Below the pieces are notes generated by a model that was not told where the DNA came from, did not search any database, and worked only from the letters and a program-made list of their open reading frames with translations. A stretch of DNA of 36,566 bases from Bavariicoccus seileri WCC 4188. GTDB lineage: Bacteria > Bacillota > Bacilli > Lactobacillales > Aerococcaceae. A program made the translations under genes and the position numbers. The DNA lies in assembly GCF_000421665.1 (NCBI RefSeq), contig NZ_ATXL01000020.1, positions 1-36,566 on the forward strand, in the 5' to 3' direction. Positions 1 through 9,094 of this stretch are shown here, piece by piece. Every line of letters starts with the position of its first letter. The stretch's first letter is position 1.

Positions 1-17
1 ACCTGAATAATTCATAG
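1..17 (+). repeat. Left terminal inverted repeat of the IS1380-family element
   Basis: 17 bases that match the reverse complement of 1660-1676 without mismatch. After base 17 the similarity stops, which defines the repeat length. Confidence 0.88.
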
Positions 18-153
18 AATTTCTGAAACTCTATTAAAAGCTTATTAACGCACGGTTCTTCTTTTCTTTTACCGCACCCTTTGGGTGTACAAAAAGAACC
101 CCAATCTGCTATGGTTAAAGTGTCTAAACTAAACCAAGAAAGGGGTTCTCTCA

Positions 154-1473
154 ATGGCTACATTACAGGAAAAACACGTAAAATTCAACTCTAAAATGGT
201 GGTGTCAAACACCGGTGGTAATCTTTCGTCAGATGCCGGTCTCATCTTGGTGAAGGAATTCATGAATTCGCTTGGATTTTATTCGTTCGCGAAGCAATTC
301 CTCCACTTCAATGAGGACCGTATTTATTGGACTCATGACAACATCTCCCTGCTCGAACAGCTGCTCTTCCAGTTGATTGCCGGATATTCCGCAGATTCAT
401 CCGCCAATCTCTTGAAGGAAGATCCCATTTTTCGGTTGGTTTTGGATAAGGAAGCCATCGCCTTCCTGGCCTCGCTATCCCGCTTCTGGGACCGGATCAG
501 CGAGGAGAACATTGCACAGTTCCAGGAACTGAACCAAGCCATGCTGGACAAGGTCCGCATGGAACGGAACAATACCCAAATGATCATCGATTTAGATTCC
601 ACACATTCGGATACGTTCGGGAATCAAGAAAAGACTGAGCACAATGCCCATTACGGCACACAGGGCTATCATCCGTTGGTAGCCTTCGATGGCCTTACGG
701 GAGACTTTCTGAAAGCAGAACTTCGTTCTGGAAATGTGTATACGTCAAAAGGTGTAAAAGATTTTCTGGCACCGATGCTCACACATTACCGTCAAGTCCT
801 TCCCTGCACTGATATTTTGGTCCGGGGAGACAGCGGCTTTGCGACGCCCGAGGTCTATGATACGTGTGAATCCAACGAAAGTTTCTATGTCATCCGCCTG
901 AAATCAAATAAAGTCGTGGAAAAACTAGCGGAAACCTTTGTCCTGGTTGGGGACGACCATCCCTGGGAGGAAAGGGAAGTCCACTACTATTCCGCGTTCT
1001 ATCAAGCCAATAGCTGGTCCCAAAAACGTCGAATCTGTATCAAATCGACTCGGGAATCGAATCAGCTGGTGTTCAGTCACGAGTACGTGGTCACTAATTT
1101 TCACGAGGAACTATCCGCGAAAACCATCTTCCAGATTCACCATAAACGCGGCACCATGGAGAACTTCATCAAGGAAGCAAAAAATGGGTTCTATTTCGAC
1201 AAGACGGATAGCTCAAGCTTCTTGGAAAATCATGCACGGATGATGGTAAGCCTGTTGGCTTACAACCTGGTCAACTTCATGAAGACCATATGTCTACCTG
1301 AAAAGGAAGCGACATTCCAAGTCGACACATTGCGGCTCCGCCTGTTCAAGGTCGCGGGTAATTTAGTCCGCAGTGGCCGTAGATTGCTTTTACGGATGAG
1401 CTCCTCCCATGTCTATCAAGACTTGTTTTATCAGTTACTGGACAAAATCCAGCAACTCAGTTGGCAAGTGTAA
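154..1473 (+). CDS. IS1380-family DDE transposase
   Basis: 439-residue transposase that would cut and join the element's ends. The catalytic carboxylates are visible in the family's usual contexts: an Asp in IIDLDSTHSD (about residue 150), a second in LVRGDSGFATPE (about 225), and the late Glu in GTMENFIKEAKNGF (about 335), giving a DDE set with the insertion typical of the IS4/IS1380 superfamily. The length fits the family (about 420-450). The ATG follows GGGGTTCTCTCA, a weak ribosome binding site; a preceding AGAAAGGGG is better placed. The frame is intact, so the element may be active. It is the only large gene on the plus strand in the left half of the window. Confidence 0.9.
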   Translation: MATLQEKHVKFNSKMVVSNTGGNLSSDAGLILVKEFMNSLGFYSFAKQFLHFNEDRIYWTHDNISLLEQLLFQLIAGYSADSSANLLKEDPIFRLVLDKEAIAFLASLSRFWDRISEENIAQFQELNQAMLDKVRMERNNTQMIIDLDSTHSDTFGNQEKTEHNAHYGTQGYHPLVAFDGLTGDFLKAELRSGNVYTSKGVKDFLAPMLTHYRQVLPCTDILVRGDSGFATPEVYDTCESNESFYVIRLKSNKVVEKLAETFVLVGDDHPWEEREVHYYSAFYQANSWSQKRRICIKSTRESNQLVFSHEYVVTNFHEELSAKTIFQIHHKRGTMENFIKEAKNGFYFDKTDSSSFLENHARMMVSLLAYNLVNFMKTICLPEKEATFQVDTLRLRLFKVAGNLVRSGRRLLLRMSSSHVYQDLFYQLLDKIQQLSWQV

Positions 1474-1659
1474 AATAGCAATCAGCTTTTAAAAAGACAT
1501 GGAATCACTAAGGGATTCGTGCGCCCAAAAACAGCTCCAGATTCCCTATCTTCGTTAAAAAAACAAAAGGAAATCTGTTTTCGCAAGTACAAACCGGTTG
1601 AAAAAAGAAAATTCAACTCAAATCGATGTATAAACGTTATTTTCCCAAAAAAATTAGAT

Positions 1660-1676
1660 CTATGAATTATTCAGGT
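1660..1676 (-). repeat. Right terminal inverted repeat of the IS1380-family element
   Basis: Perfect inverted copy of bases 1-17. It marks the right boundary of the element immediately before the truncated WYL-domain reading frame. Confidence 0.88.
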
Positions 1677-1936
1677 TTATGTATGCCGGTAAAGAAGTAA
1701 CATTTACTTTTCGCTTTTGGGGAATTATCGAAGCAGCACTTGATAAATTACCCAATGGGAAAGTTATCAAAAGATATGAAGATGACAGTGTAATTATTGA
1801 AGCCACCGCTTACGATACTGGAGTCATTATGTGGTTACTCAGTCAAGGGAAGAATGTGCAAGTCCTCTCTCCTCCGTATTTTGTGGAAAAAATAAAACTA
1901 GAAATCGAATCCATGCAAAAAAGGTACACGACGTAA
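1677..1936 (+). pseudogene. Truncated WYL-domain transcriptional regulator (C-terminal WCX part), cut by the IS
   Basis: About 85 codons are open from the IS boundary to the stop at 1934-1936. The sequence (VTFTFRFWG..., then EATAYDTGVIMWLLSQG and VLSPPYFVEKIK) looks like the C-terminal WCX extension of WYL-type HTH regulators, which normally have about 300 residues with an N-terminal helix-turn-helix and a central WYL domain. Both upstream domains are missing because the IS1380-family element ends just before it. An ATG at 1679 exists by chance of the junction and has no good ribosome binding site. I infer a disrupted gene rather than a functional small protein. Whether it belonged to the ICE or the host cannot be told here. 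Confidence 0.7.
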
Positions 1937-1960
1937 ATCGTCCTGTACCTTTTGATTTTT
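1919..1960 (+). terminator. Rho-independent terminator after the WYL remnant
   Basis: Stem aaaaggtacacgacg (1919-1933) pairs with cgtcctgtacctttt (1939-1953) with one mismatch and a 5-nt loop. The loop includes the stop codon of the WYL remnant, and the stem is followed by a gatttttc T run. It also reads reasonably on the minus strand. Confidence 0.8.
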
Positions 1961-2084
1961 CATACTCTTTGTTTAGCCTTGCTCCACTAAATGATACAGA
2001 TTAACCAGGATACTCGTATCATCCCCACCTGCATTTCCAATCCAAAAATCCCATTAAATCAATCTCAATCCCCAAAATTAATAC

Positions 2085-2113
2085 AAAAAAACCGCATCAT
2101 TTATGATACGGTT
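2085..2113 (-). terminator. Terminator of the conjugation operon
   Basis: Inverted repeat 2090-2100/2103-2113 (aaccgcatcat ... atgatacggtt, one mismatch). On the minus strand it is followed by a run of Ts (A run at 2085-2091 on the plus strand). It lies about 80 bp past the stop of the tcpC-like gene, the last gene of the transfer operon, and faces the convergent WYL remnant. Confidence 0.8.
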
Positions 2114-2191
2114 CCCCATGATTGATCCACCTTACTTGGTGAATTCACTCTACCAACAATAACATCATTCACCTATTATTCTAACTTGTTT

Positions 2192-3103
2192 TTATTCAGA
2201 GACAATAATTCTCCAATTTCCATCATTTTGTAATTCCAATTCATACTGAAAGTAATTCGTTACTTTTGATAGAGTATCAAGGTATTTTACATCAACTCTC
2301 ACTTGAATACTTTTTTCATTTTGTGTATAAATTGGATTCACTAATTCCACAAATTTAAGATTCGAATTGATTGGTCGCATAACATCATTTTCTACATAAT
2401 ACTCAAGTTCTTTTTCTGATGCAGTTGGGTAAAGTTTAAAGAATGTCTCCAAGAACTCAGTGATTTCTTCCGTTGTTTTGGCATCAATTTTTGAATCACT
2501 TTCTACTTGTCTTACTTCATGCTCTGCCTTTTCTGGCTTTCCAATCATAGTAGGCAAGCTCGTCACTATATGATTTTCTTTTTCATCTTCAAAAATCGTC
2601 ACTCGATATGCAGAAGAAGCCTGTTGTGTCTTTTTCTCTTCTGTAATCTTCTGATTCACTAAAAAAGAAACGACAAATTCCTCTGAACTCTTCTCAACAT
2701 CTAGAATTTTTACGGATTGAACTTCGGAACTAGTGGGAATATCCGCTCGAACCATATCTTGACTTAAAGTCAGCCCCTCCTCTGTAAGATACTGCCCAAG
2801 ATTATCCATTCTCTTTTCAATGACTTCTTTGTTATTCTTCCATGAAAAATACTCTTTCGCAAAATCCATCGTAAAGTTCTCAACCCCAGAAGTATTCACT
2901 ATTTTTTCTTTCACAACTACTTTCTCATGAGTCGTGTGCTGATCAATCGCTGTGAAATTTTTGTATATCCCAAAAGCGAGACTACAAAACAATAAAAACC
3001 AAAGGACAAGCACCATTTTTCGATGCTTGCCCACTGTAATTACTCGTTCTTTCTTCTTTTTCGGAGTCTTTTCCTTTTGATTCCTTTCAATTTTTATCTT
3101 CAT
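2192..3103 (-). CDS. tcpC: TcpC/Orf13-like conjugation protein (VirB8-like)
   Basis: 303 residues with a lysine-rich cytoplasmic N-terminus, one membrane segment (MVLVLWFLLFCSLAFGIY, about residues 30-47) and a large extracellular part. This is the architecture of TcpC/ConB/Orf13 of Tn916, a VirB8-like bitopic protein of the mating channel that folds into two NTF2-like domains. The C-terminal KVTNYFQYELELQNDGNW region fits the second domain. The position, last of the transfer operon after the CwlT-like gene and 18 bp from it, matches Tn916 orf14-orf13. The ATG has AGAGGAAAAATA upstream. Family identity is inferred from order, length and topology as well as sequence style. Confidence 0.85.
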   Translation of the reverse strand: MKIKIERNQKEKTPKKKKERVITVGKHRKMVLVLWFLLFCSLAFGIYKNFTAIDQHTTHEKVVVKEKIVNTSGVENFTMDFAKEYFSWKNNKEVIEKRMDNLGQYLTEEGLTLSQDMVRADIPTSSEVQSVKILDVEKSSEEFVVSFLVNQKITEEKKTQQASSAYRVTIFEDEKENHIVTSLPTMIGKPEKAEHEVRQVESDSKIDAKTTEEITEFLETFFKLYPTASEKELEYYVENDVMRPINSNLKFVELVNPIYTQNEKSIQVRVDVKYLDTLSKVTNYFQYELELQNDGNWRIIVSE

Positions 3104-3121
3104 TATTTTTCCTCTTTTCTC

Positions 3122-4126
3122 TTATTTGTATCGGCCAGCTCCAATAAGATGCTGCTGCCAATAGAGTTCGGTAAGATTCGTCCAGCCCACTGGATCTCCC
3201 GCATGAAACATCCGATTCTCTCCTGTATAAATGCCCACATGAGTCACGTAAGTACCAGCATCATAAGTTGAGTGAAAGAAAATTAAATCTCCTGGCTTGG
3301 CATCTTTTAGGTCAATATGAGTCATGGCATCGTACTGATTTTGTGCCACCCGGGGAAGTTTCAGACCAACTTTGGCGTAACACCATTGAGTTAAGCCACT
3401 ACAATCAAAACCAGTTTCCGGACTCGAACCACCAAATACATAAGCCGTTCCTTCATACTTAAACGCTTCGTCAAAAATCCCTTGGACGGTTTTATCATCA
3501 AACTGTGTCGTGGTTAGGTACTGCTTCACTAATAAGCAATAAAACATATTGCCATAGTTATAACGCCACCCACCATTTTCCTTAATCGCGATTGGGTTGG
3601 GGTAATCAACTTTCTGACCACCTGATTTTTCCTTTGAAAAAGATTCTGCCAAAGAAAAACTATGATTCTTCCCGTTTTTCGCGACATGATCCAAATACCC
3701 ACCGCCATAGTTATAGGCCTGAATGATACTATCTTGATCACACCCTAGCTCCTTGGAACGCTTGACCAAAGACGCAAAATAGAGACATCCCTGTTTGATG
3801 GATGCCTCGGTACTTAATGAATTCGGTGGCAACCCGGCTGACTCCGAACTCTGCATAACATCTTCCATTGTGCCACCAGATTCCACTTGAATAATCGCCA
3901 AAAGAATCGGGACATATTCTGAGATGTTTGATTCTTTGGCATACTTTTCCACCATTGCACGGTGTTTCAAAACGTCTTCTGAGACACTACTTCCCCCAGG
4001 AGAAGCACCTGAACTTCCACTTCCTTCACTGTCTTCACCAAACAACAAACCCACACACATCAAGATGCCCATAAAAGAAATCGTCAGGATTGCCAACGAG
4101 ATTGTACTCAATTTTTTAATGGTCAT
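3122..4126 (-). CDS. CwlT-like bifunctional cell-wall hydrolase (lysozyme-like plus NlpC/P60), Orf14 family
   Basis: 334 residues. An N-terminal membrane anchor or signal (ISLAILTISFMGILMCVGLLF) is followed by a low-complexity Ser/Gly linker. Next comes a lysozyme-like muramidase/transglycosylase domain (about 60-190; catalytic Glu probably in AIIQVESGG) and a C-terminal NlpC/P60 peptidase (about 215-334) with Cys in GFDCSGL and His in VTHVGIY. In Tn916 and ICEBs1 this protein opens the peptidoglycan for the mating pore. Its start overlaps the stop of the VirB6-like gene by 4 bp (ATGA), indicating translational coupling. All catalytic residues seen are present, so it should be active. Confidence 0.93.
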   Translation of the reverse strand: MTIKKLSTISLAILTISFMGILMCVGLLFGEDSEGSGSSGASPGGSSVSEDVLKHRAMVEKYAKESNISEYVPILLAIIQVESGGTMEDVMQSSESAGLPPNSLSTEASIKQGCLYFASLVKRSKELGCDQDSIIQAYNYGGGYLDHVAKNGKNHSFSLAESFSKEKSGGQKVDYPNPIAIKENGGWRYNYGNMFYCLLVKQYLTTTQFDDKTVQGIFDEAFKYEGTAYVFGGSSPETGFDCSGLTQWCYAKVGLKLPRVAQNQYDAMTHIDLKDAKPGDLIFFHSTYDAGTYVTHVGIYTGENRMFHAGDPVGWTNLTELYWQQHLIGAGRYK

Positions 4127-6246
4127 TTAGACTCACCCGGCCTTGATTTCGAACGATAACGCACCCTTTTTTGTACCTTTCGACTACCCGCTTTTGCAAG
4201 AATGGATCGCTTCTTCGCCTGTTGGATAGGAGTCACTTTTCTTACTGGTTGATTGTTTTCTTTCGTACTCAATTTTTGATTTGAGAGTCTTCGTTTGATT
4301 TCAGGATACGAATTCATTTTTACAATTCGATTGGCTGGTACATTCTTTGGTATCTTACTTTTCTGATATTTGGATTCCTCTTTTATCGGAACATTGGTCC
4401 TACCTTTTCTATGACGATTTGCTGAATTTCCCAATACTTTTCGCTTTTCAGCCATTTTCGCATCTCTTCGTTGTCGTTGTTTTTCTCGCAATTCCGCTCG
4501 ATTCGCTTTTTCTTGGACAAGTCCACGCTTGAATTCTTCTGGTGCTTTTTTCGTCTTTTCGATTTCTTTATGCAGATTGTATTTCAAATTAGTTGGTGTA
4601 TTCCTTACTTGATCCTTTACTTGTTGTGCTTTGTCTTTTACCATTGATTGGGTATCTAGTACCTTGCCGATTTTTCTTCCAGTCAAATTCATTCGAGATT
4701 GTTTCTTATTTTTTGAGTTTGGATTTTCCTTATTCGGGTCAGATATTACCTCTTTATTGTTAGATAATGATGGATTCTTTCGTGGAGAAAAACCAGGAGA
4801 CTTCAATCTGGATTTTGATTGATCTTTTGCTAGTTTTCCGCCAACTGCTGCACCACCACCAAAAGCCAATGTTCGCCCCACATTTCGATTAAGTTGCCGT
4901 AACTTTCGATTCATTAACATTTGAGGTTTTCGCATGACGCGCCTCCCCATTGACTGGCTATCATTACTTTGGAGGTTGAACATACTCATAATGTCCCCTA
5001 ATTTGAAATAGATTCCAGCAAAAGTCACAATTTGCAGAAAGGCCACCATAAAGAATGGATAGGTGGCTGAAATATTGAAAAACATGGTAGAAATACTAAA
5101 TGCAGTCGTAATCACCAACGTGACGCCGGCTCGCATCATAATCGTATTGAACAAACGAATAATCGCCTTTTTTCCCAAACTTTCATAAGTTGGCAACATC
5201 GACAATAAAAAGCTAATAGGTAGAAACATCGCAAAGATAATGAAGAGAATTTGTGAAAACAACATAATCCCGGTCAGGAGAAAAACAAAGAAAGAAATGC
5301 CAATGTTGAACAACACCAAAAAGACCACGGTCCCTAATCGGTTCATGGTCTTGGTGATACTTAGATTCGCATTGTCGTTTTCTTCAATCTCCGCTTTGAC
5401 TGCCTCTTCTCGATCCTTTCCTTTATTTTCATCTGGACTGACAGATAAAATCTTATTGACTCGCTCCTCCCCAATTTCTTCTATATTGGAGTCATCAAAC
5501 TGTAATAAGAGCCAAGGTTGTTGAACTTGAATGGAAAACAGACTATCTCGGATTAAATCCACACTATCTTTTCCTTGGCTTTCCGAATTGGGGACCACAA
5601 TCTCGGTACCTAAACTAAGGGCGGCTTCACTAACATCCGAACTAAAGTCATTGATTTTCGTGATATAGGTAGGTGCATAAGCAATAAATGATCCTGCTAG
5701 TAGAAAAATCGCTACAAAATTGATGACTGCTCGCACTGCTTTCGTAGTTTCTCGTTTTAATAATCCGGTATACGTCACATAAGCTCCTAATGTCAAAACC
5801 ATCAATAACAGAAACCCAAAATAGAACCCAGAAGTTTGAAGACCATTTTCGTTTATACCAGCTAGTGTTTGGATATTCTTCCCAATACTTTCTGCCGTAT
5901 CCGAAATGAAATCTAACTTGTAGGCTTCTTGAACTACATAACCCGTAGCATTCGACAAGTACAAATTAACGGTCCAGATAAAATTGGTAATGGCATATAG
6001 ACCATACATCACACTCTTTCCCAAGCCATCCCCCCAATTCCAAGGTAACCAATCCCAGGAACTATCGACAAAGAAATCTAATTGGTAGTTGTTTAGAGAA
6101 TATTGGGAATAAAGATTTCCGGCTTTCACTGTATCATCAACAAGTCCTGTTGCCTCCGCCACCGTCCCGATTAAGCTCAAAAGAATGATAAGAGAAAATA
6201 GACTAACCAAAACAATTCCCACAATCCGAAAAAGTTTCTTTTTCAT
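4123..6246 (-). CDS. VirB6-like polytopic mating-channel protein, Orf15/TcpH/ConG family
   Basis: About 707 residues from the ATG at 6246 (MKKKLFRIVG), which follows GGAGTGAGGGG. A longer frame to 6333 exists, but its extra codons overlap the displaced 3' end of the VirB4 gene and are not expected to be translated. The protein has a signal-like first helix, several TM segments between about residues 1 and 440 (for example FGFLLLMVLTLGAYVTYTGLL and VFLVLFNIGISFFVFLLTGIMLF), then a long, very basic, probably disordered cytoplasmic tail rich in Lys/Arg/Asn. This matches Tn916 Orf15 in length and layout. It probably forms the inner-membrane channel and binds the VirB4-like ATPase encoded just upstream. 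Confidence 0.9.
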   Translation of the reverse strand: MKKKLFRIVGIVLVSLFSLIILLSLIGTVAEATGLVDDTVKAGNLYSQYSLNNYQLDFFVDSSWDWLPWNWGDGLGKSVMYGLYAITNFIWTVNLYLSNATGYVVQEAYKLDFISDTAESIGKNIQTLAGINENGLQTSGFYFGFLLLMVLTLGAYVTYTGLLKRETTKAVRAVINFVAIFLLAGSFIAYAPTYITKINDFSSDVSEAALSLGTEIVVPNSESQGKDSVDLIRDSLFSIQVQQPWLLLQFDDSNIEEIGEERVNKILSVSPDENKGKDREEAVKAEIEENDNANLSITKTMNRLGTVVFLVLFNIGISFFVFLLTGIMLFSQILFIIFAMFLPISFLLSMLPTYESLGKKAIIRLFNTIMMRAGVTLVITTAFSISTMFFNISATYPFFMVAFLQIVTFAGIYFKLGDIMSMFNLQSNDSQSMGRRVMRKPQMLMNRKLRQLNRNVGRTLAFGGGAAVGGKLAKDQSKSRLKSPGFSPRKNPSLSNNKEVISDPNKENPNSKNKKQSRMNLTGRKIGKVLDTQSMVKDKAQQVKDQVRNTPTNLKYNLHKEIEKTKKAPEEFKRGLVQEKANRAELREKQRQRRDAKMAEKRKVLGNSANRHRKGRTNVPIKEESKYQKSKIPKNVPANRIVKMNSYPEIKRRLSNQKLSTKENNQPVRKVTPIQQAKKRSILAKAGSRKVQKRVRYRSKSRPGESK

Positions 6247-6357
6247 CCCCTCACTCCATTCTCTCTTGAACAGATGGACGGGTATCAAAGGCATGGAAGA
6301 GTTCTTCAAAGACCGGGTGAACTTGAACCACACCGACTCGGCCGTACAAGTCTTGCA

Positions 6358-8697
6358 TTAAGCATTGGCCATTTTCAAAATTCGTAGACGTTTTTGGTTG
6401 CTCTCATCTTCTTGATCCAATCCAAAGAATTCCAAGGTTTTCTTGATTTCATGAATATCGGTACTGCGAAAAGCAAACTTCAATCCGATATTATTTTTCA
6501 AGCGTTCATCCAGTAGGTCATCACTATTTTGAGTGACAAAATAAACACCAGCATTCATGGCCCGACCAGCACGAACGAGCTTATTAGAAAGTGTCTTTCC
6601 TTGCGCCACTTGAAGAAAACTCCACGCCTCATCCAAGTCCACAATCTTGAAGATTTCTCTGTTACTATGGATAAAGTCCAAGGCAAAAGTGGAAATGACA
6701 ATTAGCATGGAAACACTAAGCAACTCCATGGTGGTGTATTCTTCAAAAGTCGTTTCCGCATCCGGTAAAACCAGATCCGCTACTTGAATGATATTCAACT
6801 GTTTATCTAAACTAATTGATTGGGTAATTGAACCGTCTGAGAAAAGTAAATGGGCAAAATCATAATCGGTAAAAGACTCGATATGATCGGCGATATTTTC
6901 CGCAATTGGCGAATCCTCTTTACGCAATTCAACGATTACTTGTAATAATCCTCGTTGCTCACTTTGAGTAACCGTTCGAATGGCTTTGCGTAAAACGGGG
7001 AACTTCTCGCCATCTCGACTAGAAATTCCTGTTAAAAAAGTCAGGATATCAATCGCTAAACTTTCTGAGTCTTTCTTTTTCTTCATAATCACATAGGGAT
7101 CAAGTAAACCTTGATTTTCTGGCTTACTAGTTAAGTTGAGAATATTGATTTCATCCGCAATTTCTGGCAAGGTTTCTTTCCAGCCACCGCGTTCTCCCTT
7201 TGGATCGACAATTACAGCTTGCCCACCAAAAAGGACGGCATAATAGACTAAGAGATTATTACTAAAGGATTTACCTCCACCGAGAGAACCAAGGAACGCA
7301 GCAGCTAGCGCATTGGTAACTGAACCCTTTACCCCCTGTGAAGCCAATGCCGGTTTCAGGTAGACATTTCGCCCTGTATCTACGTTGTAACCAAAGTAAA
7401 TCCCTTCTAACTCGCCTAACATCTGTGTAGCTCCAAATCCAAGTCCAGCGAGAAAATCAGAGGTAACATACTGAATATAGTCATTTATATAGCGTTTGCT
7501 TGAAGGTAGGAATTCTTCATGTAATCCCATCATATCGCCAAAGGGCCGAACTAGTTTTACATTGGTGTCATCATAAAAATCTAAGACTTCATCACAGCGA
7601 CGTTTTAATTCATCCACGGATTCCGCACTCACTCGAACTACATAACTTAATTTGTACATAGATTCTTTCGACTGATCCAGGGTTGTTTCCAATTCATCTA
7701 CAGAATCCAAGGCATCCAAGATATTGGAGTTGGTTTCATTGTCAGATTGATAGGCATGATTGTCTAAGTCTTTCAGTTCCTTTTTCTTATTGCGAACGGT
7801 GGTTAATGCCTTTTTATTGGTCACAATCTCTACATTCATTGAAGTATCAATTGGAAAAGTAAATTGTTGCTGCTGGTAATAAAACAGTTCCGAGGAAGGA
7901 AACTCCATCTCGCCCACAATCGTATTGATTGTCAGATAAGCCACATAAGATTCATGTTTTTCGTGTTCCATACGTAAGTACCGAGGCTTTTCTTCAATCA
8001 AGCACCGACTAGGACGCAGCAGGTCATAACGTTTCACCAGCGTTTCTGATTTCATCTTTTTCTTTGGTAACTGAAATTCATATTCCTCAAATGGGGTTCC
8101 TTTTTCGCCATAGATATGTTCAATCAAATACGTCAAATCGCTAGGTGTCACCCGTCTGACTTTAAATCTGCGCGCTAATTTACTTTCCATTAATTTTTCA
8201 ATCTTGGAGTATCGGCGAATTTCTTCATTGCATAAGGAAACGAAATCACCCATCAGATGATGATTCACTCCATAGAGAAATTCTTGAAAGCCGGAGAAGA
8301 AAGATTTCTTGAGATTCTTTAGATTGACTTCTTCATCTGTGGAAATCAGTTTGAATCCAATAAAAAAGCGATAATCAATCTGACTATCGCCAATCATAGA
8401 CACCAAAGCATCCGTCTGCAAATCAATTCGTTGTAACGCTATTTCTTTAAGTCTACCGGTAATTTCCTTCTTCGATCGTTCTTGTGTGGCACGAATACTA
8501 CTTTCTGTGGCGATTTGTAATGCATGGATCTTACCTTCACGATTCTGGGCAATTAATTGACGAAAGTTATCGTGTACTTGATACTTCTGTTCAGATGACA
8601 AAAGGGAGTAATTGTAAGGTACTAGTTCATAATAGGCAAAACATTCCCCCTCTTGATTAAAGACGAGATTATTTTCGATATACTTAATCGGGTACAT
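6358..8697 (-). CDS. VirB4-like conjugation ATPase, Orf16/TcpF/ConE family, frameshifted near the 3' end
   Basis: ATPase that powers the mating channel. The open frame gives 779 residues, with Walker A at GSLGGGKSFSNN (about 470), Walker B-like DLDEAWSFLQ and the typical VirB4 C-terminal region with VYFVTQNSDDLLDE. The frame ends early at ...RILKMANA. The -1 frame immediately continues with NGQCLMQDLYGRVGVV and then VHPVFEELFHAF, stopping at 6251-6253 just before the next gene. That is the expected end of Tn916-type Orf16, and the repaired length is about 815 residues. A one-base loss in the A/T run at about 6372-6382 would explain this. The start overlaps the tcpE stop by 14 bp. The protein lacks its last 35-40 residues unless this is a sequencing error or is bypassed. 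Confidence 0.9.
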   Translation of the reverse strand: MYPIKYIENNLVFNQEGECFAYYELVPYNYSLLSSEQKYQVHDNFRQLIAQNREGKIHALQIATESSIRATQERSKKEITGRLKEIALQRIDLQTDALVSMIGDSQIDYRFFIGFKLISTDEEVNLKNLKKSFFSGFQEFLYGVNHHLMGDFVSLCNEEIRRYSKIEKLMESKLARRFKVRRVTPSDLTYLIEHIYGEKGTPFEEYEFQLPKKKMKSETLVKRYDLLRPSRCLIEEKPRYLRMEHEKHESYVAYLTINTIVGEMEFPSSELFYYQQQQFTFPIDTSMNVEIVTNKKALTTVRNKKKELKDLDNHAYQSDNETNSNILDALDSVDELETTLDQSKESMYKLSYVVRVSAESVDELKRRCDEVLDFYDDTNVKLVRPFGDMMGLHEEFLPSSKRYINDYIQYVTSDFLAGLGFGATQMLGELEGIYFGYNVDTGRNVYLKPALASQGVKGSVTNALAAAFLGSLGGGKSFSNNLLVYYAVLFGGQAVIVDPKGERGGWKETLPEIADEINILNLTSKPENQGLLDPYVIMKKKKDSESLAIDILTFLTGISSRDGEKFPVLRKAIRTVTQSEQRGLLQVIVELRKEDSPIAENIADHIESFTDYDFAHLLFSDGSITQSISLDKQLNIIQVADLVLPDAETTFEEYTTMELLSVSMLIVISTFALDFIHSNREIFKIVDLDEAWSFLQVAQGKTLSNKLVRAGRAMNAGVYFVTQNSDDLLDERLKNNIGLKFAFRSTDIHEIKKTLEFFGLDQEDESNQKRLRILKMANA

Positions 8698-9073
8698 AGT
8701 TCACACTCCTCACTAAGGTAATGGGCTCGTCCCATCGTTTCTTCTGTTCCTTGACTTTCTTTCCTGCAAACGTAACCTTAAACCGCAAGTGATAACTGAT
8801 AAAGGAGCGTAAAAATCCCAATGGTTTCTTGCCGTCAAAGGTCTTTTGCGACATAAACCACGTAACCGCCACCGGTATGCCCAAGTATTTTAAAAATGCC
8901 CCCTCTATCATAGATAGTGGAGGCACATGGGCAAATACAATGACAAACAACAGGGATAAAACAAACCAAGTCATCTGGTTAAAAGTCACAGGAAAAGGCA
9001 GCTGAAAGTCATTGATCGCATAAATGACTTTTTCAACTGCCCAGATACTGGTATAGCTTTTTATTTTTTTCAT
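8684..9073 (-). CDS. tcpE: TcpE-family conjugal transfer membrane protein (Orf17)
   Basis: 129 residues with two adjacent membrane segments (MTWFVLSLLFVIVFAHVP and the LKYLGIPVAVTWFM region, about 35-80) and a basic C-terminal tail. Length, the N-terminal YTSIWAVEKVIYAINDFQLP pattern and position directly before the VirB4-like gene match TcpE/ConD/Orf17, a small essential channel component that helps place the ATPase at the membrane. In Tn916 it follows ardA closely; here a three-gene immune module separates them. The ATG has GAGAGGTGAAAT upstream. Confidence 0.9.
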   Translation of the reverse strand: MKKIKSYTSIWAVEKVIYAINDFQLPFPVTFNQMTWFVLSLLFVIVFAHVPPLSMIEGAFLKYLGIPVAVTWFMSQKTFDGKKPLGFLRSFISYHLRFKVTFAGKKVKEQKKRWDEPITLVRSVNYVPD

Positions 9074-9094
9074 ATTTCACCTCTCATTATTTAA

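Larger units (their letters stand above)
1..1676 (+). mobile_element. IS1380-family insertion sequence, complete
   Basis: A 1676-bp element bounded by terminal inverted repeats that I can pair: the first 17 bases (acctgaataattcatag) are the exact reverse complement of 1660-1676. It encodes one full-length transposase (154-1473) with flanking non-coding ends of about 150 and 200 bp. The window opens exactly on the left end, so the left target duplication cannot be seen; the bases after the right end (ttat, 1677-1680) would be one copy if the duplication is 4 bp. The right end abuts a truncated regulator gene. Family assignment rests on the transposase. Confidence 0.9.

Noticed and set aside
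1937-2190. Integrase/excisionase genes of the ICE
   Set aside because: This gap has only terminators and short frames; no tyrosine or serine recombinase sequence occurs in the window.
6247-6333. Longer N-terminus for the VirB6-like protein
   Set aside because: These codons cover the displaced 3' end of the VirB4 gene in a different frame; the ATG at 6246 has the ribosome binding site and the expected start residues.
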